64,000 nt of DNA from JBEISR01 sp044371425 (GTDB lineage Bacteria > Planctomycetota > Planctomycetia > Pirellulales > Pirellulaceae): positions 62,001-126,000 of the forward strand of contig JBILTR010000007.1 in the NCBI GenBank assembly GCA_044371425.1, in the 5' to 3' direction. A program made the translations under genes and the position numbers. A model generated the notes under the pieces. It was given only the letters and a program-made list of their open reading frames with translations. It was not told the origin of the DNA and searched no databases. Shown here one piece after another: positions 43,640 to 52,985 of the stretch. Every line of letters begins with the position of its first letter. Position 1 is the first letter of the stretch.

Positions 43640-45631
43640 ATGGCGGACTCTTCGGCGGAAATCCTTTGGAGCCCTTCCCCAGATTCCATCGCCAAGGCAC
43701 AGATCACTGCATTCGCGCTTCGCCCGAACATCCCTAGATCGGCAAGCGATCCGGCAAGTTCTCCAGGGGACCGGTATGCGGCGCTGCATCGCTGGAGTGT
43801 AGCCGAACCGGGGCGATTTTGGCGCGAGATCTGGGACGATAGCCAAGTGGTGGGTGATCCAGGTGGGGTCGATTGCCGCTCATCCGATCTTTTTCGGCGA
43901 TGGCAGTTCTTCCCTGAGGCCAGCCTCAGTTATGCGGAGAATCTGCTGAAGGAATCGCTTCTGCACGACCGGGAGTTCGTCGACCAAGTGGCGGTGCGCG
44001 CCTTTGACGAGCGGGGGGAGTGTGGCACGCGAACGCGCGGCGAACTGGCCGACCAGGTGCGGCGGGTTGCAGCTTTTCTCCTGGCCAGAGGCGTCCAGGC
44101 GGGGGACCGCGTGGTCGCGGTCCTTCCCAATCGGATCGAGGCGGTCGTCTGCATGCTGGCCGCATCGGCCATCGGCGCGGTCTGGTCCTGCTGCTCTCCC
44201 GACTTCGGAGACGGTGCGCTAGCCGATCGATTCGCGCAGATCGACCCCGTCGTGCTGATCAGCACTTCCGAGGTGCAGTACAACGGAAAGCGATTGGAGT
44301 TGACGGAACGGATGGAGCGGTTGGTAGGCAAGCTGCCGACCCTGCGCGACTGGGTGGTGGTGGGTCGACCTGGCGATCCAATCGCTGGCCAGCCACGGCA
44401 GACCCGCTGGGACGATGTCCTTCATGGAGATCGCTTTGAGGAGCCGTTTCTTCGAGGCTCTTTTCAGCATCCTCTGGCGATTCTCTATTCCTCGGGGACT
44501 ACCGGCGCCCCCAAGTGCATCGTCCATGGGGCCGGGGGAACTCTCCTTCAGCACCTGAAGGAACATCGACTGCACTGCGATCTTCGACCAGGCGACTGCA
44601 TGCTCTATTACACTACGACCGGCTGGATGATGTGGAACTGGTTGGTCTCCGCCTTGGCGGCTCGAGCGACCATCGTCCTCTACGATGGCTCACCACTAGC
44701 GCCCGATGCGGGGGTGCTATGGCGTGTGGTCGAACAGGCAGGCGTGACGCACATGGGAGCCAGCGCTCGATACTTTGCAGCCTTGCAGCAGCAGGAATAC
44801 CACCCGTGCGATCATCATGATCTGAAGTCGCTGCGATGCCTCCTTTCCACCGGTTCCCCCCTGCTGGCCGATCAGTACCGATGGCTTTATCGCTGCGTCC
44901 ACCCCCACATGCACCTAGCGTCGATCTCCGGGGGTACCGATATCGTCTCTTGCTTCGTACTCGGGAATCCTACGCTGCCAGTCCGCGCCGGAGAGATCCA
45001 ATGTGCTGGCTTGGGGATGGATGTACAGGTGTTCGACGAAACGGGCCGCCGTGTGATCGGGGAACCTGGCGAGCTGGTCGCGGCCACGCCATTTCCCAGC
45101 ATGCCTGTTGGATTCTGGAATGATCCGTCCGATACCAAGTACGATGCCGCGTACTATCAGAAGTTTGCGGGGGTCTGGAGCCATGGGGACTGGTGCCAGC
45201 AGCATCCTTCCGGAGGTTTTGAAATCTTCGGTCGCTCGGATGCTGTCCTGAATCCCGGCGGAGTGCGCATCGGCACCGCCGAGATCTATCAACAGCTGCA
45301 GGGGATTCCCGAGATTCTGGAGGGATTGGCTACGGCGCTCAGGCGGGACGGAGACGAGCAGATTGTGCTGTTTGTCCGCTTGGCCGATGGAAGAAGCCTC
45401 GATGCGGAACTGGCCGATCGCATCCGAAAGCAGATTCGCCAGCATTGTTCACCTCGCCACGTCCCCAAGCACCTGGTGGCAGCGCCCGATCTTCCCAGAA
45501 CGCTCAATGGCAAGCTGTCGGAGATCGCCGCGCGAAATGCCTTGTCGGGCCGCCCCACCGGCAACAGTGGCGCTCTAGCCAATCCTGAGTGCCTAGCATT
45601 CTTTCGCCAGTGGGCTGAAGCGATACAATAA
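43640..45631 (+). CDS. aacS: Acetoacetyl-CoA synthetase
   Basis: The 663-residue enzyme activates acetoacetate with ATP and CoA to acetoacetyl-CoA. It belongs to the ANL superfamily: the P-loop motif YSSGTTGAPKCIVHGAGG is typical of this subfamily (rather than TSGTTGKPKG), followed by TTTGWMMWNWLVSAL, SISGGTDIVSCF and the C-terminal LPRTLNGKLSEIAARNA with the catalytic Lys. The N-terminal part HRWSVAEPGRFWREIWD is also typical. The ATG at 43640 has AGGAG about 11 bases upstream; a TTG at 43631 is less likely. It leads the tyrosine catabolic operon by 39 nt, which fits, because the pathway releases acetoacetate. Confidence 0.93.
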   Translation: MADSSAEILWSPSPDSIAKAQITAFALRPNIPRSASDPASSPGDRYAALHRWSVAEPGRFWREIWDDSQVVGDPGGVDCRSSDLFRRWQFFPEASLSYAENLLKESLLHDREFVDQVAVRAFDERGECGTRTRGELADQVRRVAAFLLARGVQAGDRVVAVLPNRIEAVVCMLAASAIGAVWSCCSPDFGDGALADRFAQIDPVVLISTSEVQYNGKRLELTERMERLVGKLPTLRDWVVVGRPGDPIAGQPRQTRWDDVLHGDRFEEPFLRGSFQHPLAILYSSGTTGAPKCIVHGAGGTLLQHLKEHRLHCDLRPGDCMLYYTTTGWMMWNWLVSALAARATIVLYDGSPLAPDAGVLWRVVEQAGVTHMGASARYFAALQQQEYHPCDHHDLKSLRCLLSTGSPLLADQYRWLYRCVHPHMHLASISGGTDIVSCFVLGNPTLPVRAGEIQCAGLGMDVQVFDETGRRVIGEPGELVAATPFPSMPVGFWNDPSDTKYDAAYYQKFAGVWSHGDWCQQHPSGGFEIFGRSDAVLNPGGVRIGTAEIYQQLQGIPEILEGLATALRRDGDEQIVLFVRLADGRSLDAELADRIRKQIRQHCSPRHVPKHLVAAPDLPRTLNGKLSEIAARNALSGRPTGNSGALANPECLAFFRQWAEAIQ

Positions 45632-45670
45632 GCAGAGTTAATAGACTCGATGCCATGTGGAGGTTGCGCG

Positions 45671-46780
45671 ATGGGGACTGTCCCGGAAATTCCTTTGCGG
45701 AAGATCGATCACGTCCGTTTCTTTGTCGGGAACGCTCGCCAATCGGCGTACTTCTATCGCAACGCCTATGGCTTTGACGTCATTGCCTATGCTGGGCTGG
45801 AGACACGGGTCAAGAACGAAGCGGGGTATGTGCTGAAGCAGGGGGGCATCACCTTTGTGCTTCAGAGCCCTCTTCGGGCGACGCATCCTGATGCGGGGCG
45901 ACTGATCCAGCATGGGGACGGAGTGGCTGACATCGCGCTGGCGGTGGATGATGTCCGGCTTTCGTACAACTTGGCGGTCGAGCGGGGGGCGGTTGGTGTG
46001 ATTGGACCGCGCGCGGTCGAGGATGCGCATGGCGTTTATGAATACGCCACCATCCGCGCGTACGGCGACACAACCCATACGTTCGTCAATCGAGACCGAT
46101 ACCGCGGTGTCTTCGCGCCCGGTTACGACCCGATCGACCCGGGACGCTACAGCCCCTCGACCTATCACCCGGTGGGCTTGCTGGCGATCGATCATATCGT
46201 CGGCAACGTCGAAGAAGGAAAGATGAACGAGTGGGTCGATTTTTATCGAAGGGTGCTTGGTTTCGAACAGCTGGTATCGTTCGATGACCGCGATATCTCG
46301 ACCGAGTATTCGGCTCTGATGAGCAAGGTGGTGCAGGGGGGCAAAGGCAGGATCAAATTCCCGATCAACGAACCGGCTCAGGGACGTCGCCGCAGCCAGA
46401 TCGAAGAGTACATCGACTTCTATGGGGGAGCCGGTGTGCAGCATATCGCCATGGCGACCAACGATATCATCAAGACCGTCCGGGCTCTGCGCGATAACGA
46501 CGTCTCTTTCCTTCGCGTGCCTCGCAGCTACTACGATTCGCTCCACCAGCGAGTCGGTTCTATCAAGGAAGATATCGAGGAACTTGCGGAGCTGGGAATC
46601 CTGGTCGATCGAGACGACGAAGGGTACATGCTTCAGATCTTCACCAAGCCGGTCCAGGATCGACCGACACTTTTCTTCGAGATCATCCAGCGCGAGGGAT
46701 CGAAGAGTTTTGGCAAGGGGAATTTCAAGGCGCTGTTTGAAGCGATCGAGCGAGAGCAGGCGACCCGGGGGACGCTGTGA
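45671..46780 (+). CDS. hpd: 4-hydroxyphenylpyruvate dioxygenase
   Basis: The 369-residue non-haem iron enzyme converts 4-hydroxyphenylpyruvate to homogentisate. The start at 45671 has GGAGG seven bases upstream; an ATG seven codons earlier lies before that site. It has two vicinal-oxygen-chelate halves. The three iron ligands are H175 (AIDHIVGNV), H258 (VQHIAMATNDI) and E337 (LFFEIIQREG). The segment KFPINEPAQGRRRSQIEEYIDFY and the C-terminal FGKGNFKALFEAIEREQ are family hallmarks. Its stop overlaps the start of the next gene (TGATG), so the two are coupled. Confidence 0.96.
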   Translation: MGTVPEIPLRKIDHVRFFVGNARQSAYFYRNAYGFDVIAYAGLETRVKNEAGYVLKQGGITFVLQSPLRATHPDAGRLIQHGDGVADIALAVDDVRLSYNLAVERGAVGVIGPRAVEDAHGVYEYATIRAYGDTTHTFVNRDRYRGVFAPGYDPIDPGRYSPSTYHPVGLLAIDHIVGNVEEGKMNEWVDFYRRVLGFEQLVSFDDRDISTEYSALMSKVVQGGKGRIKFPINEPAQGRRRSQIEEYIDFYGGAGVQHIAMATNDIIKTVRALRDNDVSFLRVPRSYYDSLHQRVGSIKEDIEELAELGILVDRDDEGYMLQIFTKPVQDRPTLFFEIIQREGSKSFGKGNFKALFEAIEREQATRGTL

Positions 46781-47496
46781 TGGCGATCCCCCTTCCCCCG
46801 GTACGGACGATTCGGGACTTTTATGCATTTGAGCAGCATGTGGTGACGTGTCGTCGGCAGAGGGGCCTGGCGATGGTCCCTCAGTGGTATGAGATTCCCG
46901 CGTTCTATTTCTCCAATCCCCACACCGTGATCGGGGATGGCGACTTGGTGATCCCACCCAAGGGGACGCAGGAGCTTGATTTCGAGCTGGAGATCGCCGC
47001 CGTGGTCGGCAAGGAAGCGGCCAATCTCCCGGCGGACGATCGAGCGATGGACTGCCTGCTGGGATTCACAATCTATAACGACTGGTCCGCTCGGGATCTC
47101 CAGAGGCAGGAGATGGCGATCGGTCTGGGACCAGCCAAGGGGAAGGACTTCGCCAACGCGCTAGGGCCTTATGTAGTCCCCTTTTCCGAACTGCGCGATC
47201 GATACCGAGATGGCCGGTTGGAGCTTGCCATGGAAGCTTCCGTCAACGGCGCGACGATATCTCGCGGCAATGCGGCAACGATGTATTGGACGTGGCCTCA
47301 AATTCTCGCCCATGCCAGTCGCGACAGCCGCCTGATGCCGGGAGATGTCATCGGTTCGGGTACCGTCGGTGGCGGTTGCATCCTGGAGCTGACTCCGGAA
47401 GCGGTCGGGGGATGGCTAAAGCCAGGGGATGTGGTGACATTGGAGATTGAGCGGCTGGGGCGACTGCGGAACCAAGTCGTCCGGGCGGCCACTTGA
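46780..47496 (+). CDS. Fumarylacetoacetate hydrolase family protein
   Basis: The 238-residue protein, in the TGATG overlap with hpd, has the FAH-type fold: ELEIAAVVGKEA (with metal-binding Glu), YNDWSARDLQ, the KGKDFANALGPYVV segment and GDVIGSGTVGGGCILE. It is shorter than mammalian FAH (about 420) and of the size of bacterial FAH-like isomerases and hydrolases. In this operon it should cleave maleyl- or fumarylacetoacetate into acetoacetate and a C4 acid. A maleylacetoacetate isomerase is not visible here, so either the enzyme acts on the maleyl form directly or the isomerase is elsewhere. Confidence 0.88.
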   Translation: MAIPLPPVRTIRDFYAFEQHVVTCRRQRGLAMVPQWYEIPAFYFSNPHTVIGDGDLVIPPKGTQELDFELEIAAVVGKEAANLPADDRAMDCLLGFTIYNDWSARDLQRQEMAIGLGPAKGKDFANALGPYVVPFSELRDRYRDGRLELAMEASVNGATISRGNAATMYWTWPQILAHASRDSRLMPGDVIGSGTVGGGCILELTPEAVGGWLKPGDVVTLEIERLGRLRNQVVRAAT

Positions 47497-47514
47497 GATC
47501 GAGGAGCTAGTTCG

Positions 47515-48684
47515 ATGCCACAGTATCTGCAGCGAGGCCTATTGCCTCCCAAGCGGCATATAGAACTGCCTGCCGACCCGGGCTTTTTGAAGGAATCGAT
47601 CTACTATGAGGAAGTGATTTCGACGGAGGGATTTTCGCGAGCCTACAGCATCGCATACCATCTTCGGCCCCCGACGCGGGTTCGTTCGATCGAGTCGCTG
47701 GAACCATCGAGCCCCCTCCAGGCAGCGTCACTGCCGCTCAGGCACGTCCACTTGAAGACCGCCGAGCTGGCGCGTCAGGGGGATGTGATTCATGGCCGTG
47801 TTCCGATGTTTTTTAATGCCGATGTCTCGATCGCCCGCTGCCGCCCCGCCCAACCGCAACAGGAACTCTATCGAAATGCGCAGGACGATGAACTGTGGTT
47901 TGTGCATGCGGGTAGCGGCAGGCTGCAAACGATGCTGGGGACGATTGAATTCCGTCCGATGGACTACCTGGTGGTGCCCAAGTGCACTACCTACCGAATC
48001 GATTTCGACGATATCCAAGTCGCCGACCTGCTGCTTGCCGAAGCCCACGGCAGCATCCGCTTTCCCTCCCGGTACCTGAATCCCGACGGACAATTCCGCC
48101 TGGGAGCACCGATGAGCGAACGAGATATCCGGGGACCAGAGCGGCTGGTGACGATCGATCAGGAAGGGGATGTGCCGGTCTTGATACGGGACGGGAGGAA
48201 TTGGACCAGATACCATCTGGCTCACCATCCCTTTGACGTCGTCGGATGGGACGGGATGGTCTATCCCTTCGCATTCAATGCAGATGACTTTGAACCGATC
48301 ACCGGCCGAATTCATCAGCCACCTCCGATCCATCAGACGTTTCAAGGATCCGGCTTTGTGGTCTGCACCTTCGCGCCGCGGATGCTAGATACCGATCCTC
48401 GCGCAGTCAAAGTCCCCTACGCGCATAGCAATGTCGAATCGGACGAAGTGCTTTATTACGCGAGGGGACAGTTTGGAAGTCGCAAGGGAGTCGCTCTCGG
48501 ATCCTTCACGCTGCATCCCCACGGCATTCCCCATGGCCCGCACCCCGGGACGATTGTGGCCAGCCGCAAGATAAAATGGACCGACGAACTGGCGGTGATG
48601 GTCGATACGTTCCGACCTCTTCTGGTAGCGCAGGGGGCCATCGGTTTCGACCAGCCCCAGTATCCCTATTCCTGGATGGAGTGA
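47515..48684 (+). CDS. hmgA: Homogentisate 1,2-dioxygenase
   Basis: The 389-residue enzyme opens the ring of homogentisate to maleylacetoacetate. It is of the shorter bacterial type. The C-terminal cupin has the expected iron-site phrases: YAHSNVESDEVLYYARGQF (H304, E311) and TLHPHGIPHGPHPG (His at 334-343). The N-terminal half has VPMFFNADVSI and ELWFVHAGSGRLQTMLG. The start has GGAG eight bases upstream and lies 18 nt after the FAH-family gene. The next gene starts 2 nt after its stop. Confidence 0.95.
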   Translation: MPQYLQRGLLPPKRHIELPADPGFLKESIYYEEVISTEGFSRAYSIAYHLRPPTRVRSIESLEPSSPLQAASLPLRHVHLKTAELARQGDVIHGRVPMFFNADVSIARCRPAQPQQELYRNAQDDELWFVHAGSGRLQTMLGTIEFRPMDYLVVPKCTTYRIDFDDIQVADLLLAEAHGSIRFPSRYLNPDGQFRLGAPMSERDIRGPERLVTIDQEGDVPVLIRDGRNWTRYHLAHHPFDVVGWDGMVYPFAFNADDFEPITGRIHQPPPIHQTFQGSGFVVCTFAPRMLDTDPRAVKVPYAHSNVESDEVLYYARGQFGSRKGVALGSFTLHPHGIPHGPHPGTIVASRKIKWTDELAVMVDTFRPLLVAQGAIGFDQPQYPYSWME

Positions 48685-48686
48685 CG

Positions 48687-49295
48687 ATGCAGATCGATGT
48701 AGCATCCGAATCGGTGGTGCGGGTCTATCAAATGCTGGTCGGCCTGGTGACCCCTCGGCCCATCGCTTGGGTGACGACGATCTCGCCCCGTGGAATCGTC
48801 AATCTGGCACCATTCAGTTTTTACAACGTTTTCGGAGCCAATCCGCCGGTGGCCGTCATCTCCCCGACACTCACGCGGGACGGTCGCAAGAAAGATACGC
48901 TAGTCAATGTGGAGGCGACCGGCGAACTGGTGATCAATGCATCTTGCTGGCGCGATGCCGAGCGGATCAATCAGAGCAGTGCGTCGCTACCGCCAGAGGA
49001 AAGCGAAGTGGAACTGCTGGGGTTGGCAACGCATCCCTCAAGCCATGTTGGCCCACCTCGTTTGGCTGACACTGCTTTTGCGATGGAATGCAAAGTCCGC
49101 CAGGTGATTCCCGTTGGCAATGGCCCGATTTCGGCCAATCTAATCATCGCCGAAATCGTCTCCATCTACATCGACGACCGAATGCTCGATCCCGCAGGCA
49201 TGCCAGACCCCCAAAAAATCGACTCGATCGCTCGACTTGGCGGCGACTGGTGGGCTCGAAGCACCGACCTGTTCACCCTGCAGCGTCCCCAGTAG
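48687..49295 (+). CDS. Flavin reductase-like (DIM6/NTAB) FMN-binding protein
   Basis: The 202-residue protein of the flavin reductase-like/FMN-binding split-barrel family begins 2 nt after hmgA, with GGAG six bases upstream. Typical phrases are LVGLVTPRPIAWVTTIS, NLAPFSFYNVFGANPP, KDTLVNVEATGELVIN and GEVVAIH-like IIAEIVSIYIDD. In other operons such proteins supply reduced FMN to a monooxygenase or act as oxygenase partners. None of the enzymes in this operon is known to need reduced flavin, so its role here is open. Similar genes sit beside hmgA in some other bacteria, as far as I recall. Confidence 0.85.
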   Translation: MQIDVASESVVRVYQMLVGLVTPRPIAWVTTISPRGIVNLAPFSFYNVFGANPPVAVISPTLTRDGRKKDTLVNVEATGELVINASCWRDAERINQSSASLPPEESEVELLGLATHPSSHVGPPRLADTAFAMECKVRQVIPVGNGPISANLIIAEIVSIYIDDRMLDPAGMPDPQKIDSIARLGGDWWARSTDLFTLQRPQ

Positions 49296-49358
49296 ACTTC
49301 CGATCTCCAGATCACGTCGAGCAGATTGTTACCAAACGGAATCATCCAGGAGTCACCG

Positions 49359-50333
49359 ATGAAACGGATCAAGCGGATTCTAGTGACGGGCGGCGCTGGC
49401 TTCCTTGGATCCCACCTCTGCGAACGACTGGTCGACCAGGGGCACGATGTCATCTGCGTCGACAACTTCTTTACAAGCCAAAAGGCCAATGTCGCTCACC
49501 TTCTAGAGCGGCCTAATTTTGAACTGATTCGGCACGACATCATCCATCCGATCTGGCTGGAGGTGGACGAAATCTACAACTTGGCCTGCCCCGCAGCACC
49601 GGGCCATTATCAGTACAACCCCATCAAGACGATGAAGACCAGCGTCATCGGATCGATCAATCTGCTGGGGATGGCCAAGCGATGCAACGCCAAGATCTTT
49701 CAGGCGTCCACCAGTGAAGTGTACGGTGATCCAGAAGTCCATCCGCAAAAAGAAAGCTACCGTGGCAGCGTCAATCCAGTAGGGGTGCGGGCCTGCTACG
49801 ACGAAGGGAAACGCGCTGCAGAGACGCTCTTCACCGATTACCACCGAGTCAACAAGTTGCGCATTCGGATCTGTCGGATCTTCAACACCTATGGGCCTCG
49901 CGTCCACCCTTTCGATGGGCGCGTTGTCTCCAATTTCATCCGACAGGCGCTCAGCCACACCGACATCACCATCTACGGCGATGGATCGCAGACCCGGTCC
50001 TTCTGCTACCGCGATGATCTGATCGACGGATTCATCCGCCTGATGGATGCCTCGGATGACCTCACCTTCCCGATCAACCTGGGGAATCCGGAAGAATACA
50101 CGATCGATCAACTAGCACGGATGATCGTCGAACTGACCGGTAGCCGATCCAAGATCGTCTACCGACCGCTGCCAGCCGATGACCCCACCCGCCGACGCCC
50201 CGATATCTCGCTCGCCCAAAAACACCTGGGCTGGAATCCGAAGGTAGCAATTCGCGAGGGCCTGGAGAAAACGATCGAGTGGTTTCGCACGATCGATCCC
50301 GAGCAATATCGCCCACCGACTCCCAACTACTGA
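49359..50333 (+). CDS. UDP-glucuronate decarboxylase-type SDR (UXS-like)
   Basis: The 324-residue extended SDR starts at 49359 with AGGAG eight bases upstream. It has the NAD motif TGGAGFLGSH, the substrate segment YNLACPAAPGHYQYNPIKT that is typical for UDP-xylose synthase, the catalytic region STSEVYGDPEVHPQ and YDEGKRAAE (YxxxK), and the C-terminal NTYGPRVHPFDGRVVSNF and RSFCYRDDLIDGFI. It would convert UDP-glucuronate to UDP-xylose for glycan synthesis. It stands 63 nt after the tyrosine operon and may be read from it or from its own promoter. Confidence 0.94.
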   Translation: MKRIKRILVTGGAGFLGSHLCERLVDQGHDVICVDNFFTSQKANVAHLLERPNFELIRHDIIHPIWLEVDEIYNLACPAAPGHYQYNPIKTMKTSVIGSINLLGMAKRCNAKIFQASTSEVYGDPEVHPQKESYRGSVNPVGVRACYDEGKRAAETLFTDYHRVNKLRIRICRIFNTYGPRVHPFDGRVVSNFIRQALSHTDITIYGDGSQTRSFCYRDDLIDGFIRLMDASDDLTFPINLGNPEEYTIDQLARMIVELTGSRSKIVYRPLPADDPTRRRPDISLAQKHLGWNPKVAIREGLEKTIEWFRTIDPEQYRPPTPNY

Positions 50334-50507
50334 AGCAATCGGTTATCCACCAAACCATCGCGGCAAATCAGTACCGTCTTCCATAGGCCATCGGGGATGC
50401 CTGGGGCGGTGATCCGAAGAAGAGAAAGAAATAAGCTTGGATGGCCTGCCGCCGGCCAGCGCCGAATTGCTTCTTGATGGCCTTTGCAAGCGGGAAAGAG
50501 AATCCGT

Positions 50508-50725
50508 CTTTCTCACGCGAAGACGCGAAGACGCGAAGAAAGAAAAGACGCAGATCGTTCGTTAGCACACGACGACCGTTTCCCTGCGTCCTTCGACCTG
50601 TCGATTCGATTGGCAACGAGGGCACGGATCCTACAAGAAAGCGATGCAATACCCATGCGGTTATCGCCGAAATGTCGCGATCTGAATGGCTTCGTGCCTT
50701 CGCGGCTTCGCGCGCGATTGGAGAA
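50508..50725. repeat. MITE-like element with imperfect terminal inverted repeats; rest of 50334-50977 non-coding
   Basis: The left end (50508-50540) has tandem GACGCGAAG units after CTCACGCGAA. The right end (50690-50725), read in reverse complement, has GCGCGAAGCCGCGAAGG-like units. So about 220 bp are bounded by imperfect inverted ends. The inside encodes nothing recognisable. A short plus-strand frame that reads LSHAKTRRREER is a translation of the repeat, not a gene. Nothing else is seen in the 640-bp spacer. Confidence 0.5.
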
Positions 50726-50977
50726 GCGAGTTATTAGAGACGCACGGACATGAAGGGATCGCAAAACCTAGTCCAGCCCGGATTCGCCGTTGCTTGGCGA
50801 TCGAGGTCCACGCAAACCCTACAGGATCGCCCAAAGCAGGTCTCTAGATGGCATGCTTTGTGACGCTGGAATCGGGCCGCTTTTGTCCTACGGAAACTTG
50901 GAAGCCCGCGGGAGATCCCGGACCAACGCATCCAAAAGTCGTTCGGATGGACCGAACTTTCGGGAAGGGCCGAGTTG

Positions 50978-52723
50978 TCAGGGATTGGGGGCAGTCGATT
51001 CTCGAAGCTGCACGCCACTGGGGCTTGGGGCAAGTTCCAGAGGACGGGACGCGTCGACGGTGGGCCTTTTTGGATCCGCTGCACCGGACGCCGGCGACTC
51101 GGTTTTTGGTTCGGGAAGGGGAGCGGAACTCCGGTTCGACTCCCCAGCACCTGAGTTCGTTGAGCTGCTAGCGCCAGCGTTGCCATTGCCAGCCGTCCCA
51201 GAAGCCGACTCCTTCCAACCCGAATCCGATGGACGGGGTGAAAGACTGGCCGCGGGCTGGACCACGGAAGGCAAAGACGGGATGGACGCGCTGCTGATGG
51301 GGGTGAACGGATCGTAGTAGTCGAGTGGGATTCGGGTGGCGACTTGACGCGGGACCATGCGGGTCTCTTTGACCTCGACACGCCGAGCGACTTTGACGGG
51401 GACCTTCACCTTCTGCACCACTCGCTCCATCGTCGTCGTCCTGACAGGAATCTCCTCGACCACGGTCTCCATCTTGAACGACTCCCGCTGCGTGGTGACA
51501 GGGCGCACGTGCTGCTCCTGAATCCACTGGACCTGAGTGACCGGAACCTTGTTCTCCACCAGGCGCGTCACCGGCTTTTGGACCACGTAAGGGACCATGC
51601 GTTTCTCTTCCACTGCCTGCAGCTTTTGCACCTGCACAGGAACCTGTTGCTGGATGACTTGGTTTTCCATCCTTGTGACCTGCACCGGTACCTGCTGCTG
51701 CACCACCTGCGACTCATAGCGGGTGACCTGCACCGGTACCTGCTGCTGCACCAGTTGGCTCTCGATCTTCTGCACCTGGACAGGAACCTGCTGCTGCACC
51801 GGCTGTGCCATGTAGGAGGTTTGAGGGATCGCTACAGGAGTCCAGTTGGGGCGGTACTGGACCTGCGTGGAGACCTGACCTTGCGCGGTGTAGGGGGTCC
51901 AGGTGAAACCAGGGCGGTTCCAGAAGGTCTGCCCAGTCGCTTGATCGGTTGCGTAGCCACCGTTTTGCCAACGGAGCCAGTAGCGGGTATCGCCTGGCTG
52001 GTAATACTGCTGTGCGACGTAGCCACCCTGGTCGACCATCGCCTGCTGCGTGGTGACCACCGGTTGGTAAGCGATCGCCGTCTGAGTCACATACTGTGTC
52101 TCGGTCACCGGGCGCTGGACGGTGTAGGTCTGGGTTTGGTACTGGGTATCGACGACCGGCTTTTGGACGGTGTAGCTTTGCGTCTGGTACTGTGTCTCGG
52201 TCACTGGTTTCTGGACGATGACATTCTGAGTCTGGTACTGGGTTTCGACCACCGGTTTGTAGGTCACCACGGTCTCCTCCCGCTGGGAGGTTTCGTTGAC
52301 GTACTCCGTTTTGTAGTAGCTTTGGTCGACGACTTCCGTCTTGTAGACCGGTTTGAGCACCGTGTAGGTCTCGTTGACCGTCGCCGTCTCGATCACTGGC
52401 TTTCGAACCGTCTGCTGCCGTTTCTCGATCCGTTCCTGCACCACCGGCTTGTAGGTGACGATTTCCCGTTCCTCTTCCACATCCTCGTAGACGATCCGGT
52501 AGGTGGTCACTTCGACTGGTTCATAGACGGTCTGCATCTGGACGCGGTAGGCGGGCAGGCATTGCGCCTGGAGGGGAGCCACACTGGCAACAGTCATCGG
52601 CAGGGGGAGGCAGGCGATCCATCGCAACAGCCGATTCCGAACGGTGGAACCGACCGGGAGGCGTCGACGAGCGAAATTTTGGGAGCGTGCACGCCATGGT
52701 TGCCGGAGAAAAAACGCTGTCAT
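50978..52723 (-). CDS. Secreted YTV/KPV-repeat planctomycete protein
   Basis: From the ATG at 52723 the protein has 581 residues; a TTG ten codons upstream is an alternative. A signal peptide ends near APLQAQC. Residues about 75-230 are repeats of the YTVQKPVVETQYQTQ type. The middle (about 240-320) is WQNGGYATDQATGQTFWNRP-like, with WTPYTAQ. Residues about 320-400 are four QQQVPVQV-type repeats and the following part has related VPVKV segments. The end is a Ser/Pro/Ala-rich tail. Similar giant or medium-size YTV-repeat proteins are abundant on planctomycete cell surfaces and are thought to be structural cell-wall proteins. The repeats open a long frame on the other strand, which is not a gene. 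Confidence 0.83.
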   Translation of the reverse strand: MTAFFLRQPWRARSQNFARRRLPVGSTVRNRLLRWIACLPLPMTVASVAPLQAQCLPAYRVQMQTVYEPVEVTTYRIVYEDVEEEREIVTYKPVVQERIEKRQQTVRKPVIETATVNETYTVLKPVYKTEVVDQSYYKTEYVNETSQREETVVTYKPVVETQYQTQNVIVQKPVTETQYQTQSYTVQKPVVDTQYQTQTYTVQRPVTETQYVTQTAIAYQPVVTTQQAMVDQGGYVAQQYYQPGDTRYWLRWQNGGYATDQATGQTFWNRPGFTWTPYTAQGQVSTQVQYRPNWTPVAIPQTSYMAQPVQQQVPVQVQKIESQLVQQQVPVQVTRYESQVVQQQVPVQVTRMENQVIQQQVPVQVQKLQAVEEKRMVPYVVQKPVTRLVENKVPVTQVQWIQEQHVRPVTTQRESFKMETVVEEIPVRTTTMERVVQKVKVPVKVARRVEVKETRMVPRQVATRIPLDYYDPFTPISSASIPSLPSVVQPAASLSPRPSDSGWKESASGTAGNGNAGASSSTNSGAGESNRSSAPLPEPKTESPASGAADPKRPTVDASRPLELAPSPSGVQLRESTAPNP

Positions 52724-52985
52724 GGTTCGCGATACCAGTTCAAAACACGACAAAACTTCTGGACGACTGGCCCCAGCCAGACACCTTCCACTCTAGACCG
52801 GACCCAGTGGGAAGGCTAGTCGCGGCCGATGGGAGCGACAAGCGAACTTGAGGGGAACCCGAGGTGGATCGTTGGAAAACCTCGATTGGGTACCCTACAA
52901 TCGTTACATTCCTCCTCTCTTCCACCGGCGATCTCTTGGAGATTGCCTCCTTCTATCCCGCAACTGCGTTCTGGAAAGGTCTCGC

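Noticed and set aside
50484..50753. Short open frames in the MITE-like element
   Set aside because: They read as translated GACGCGAAG repeats (KTRRREER) and lack any family support.
51344..52819. Long plus-strand open frame opposite the YTV/KPV-repeat gene
   Set aside because: It reads as His/Leu/Asp-rich repeats that mirror the repeats of the minus-strand gene, with no domain; the minus strand has a signal peptide and a known repeat family.
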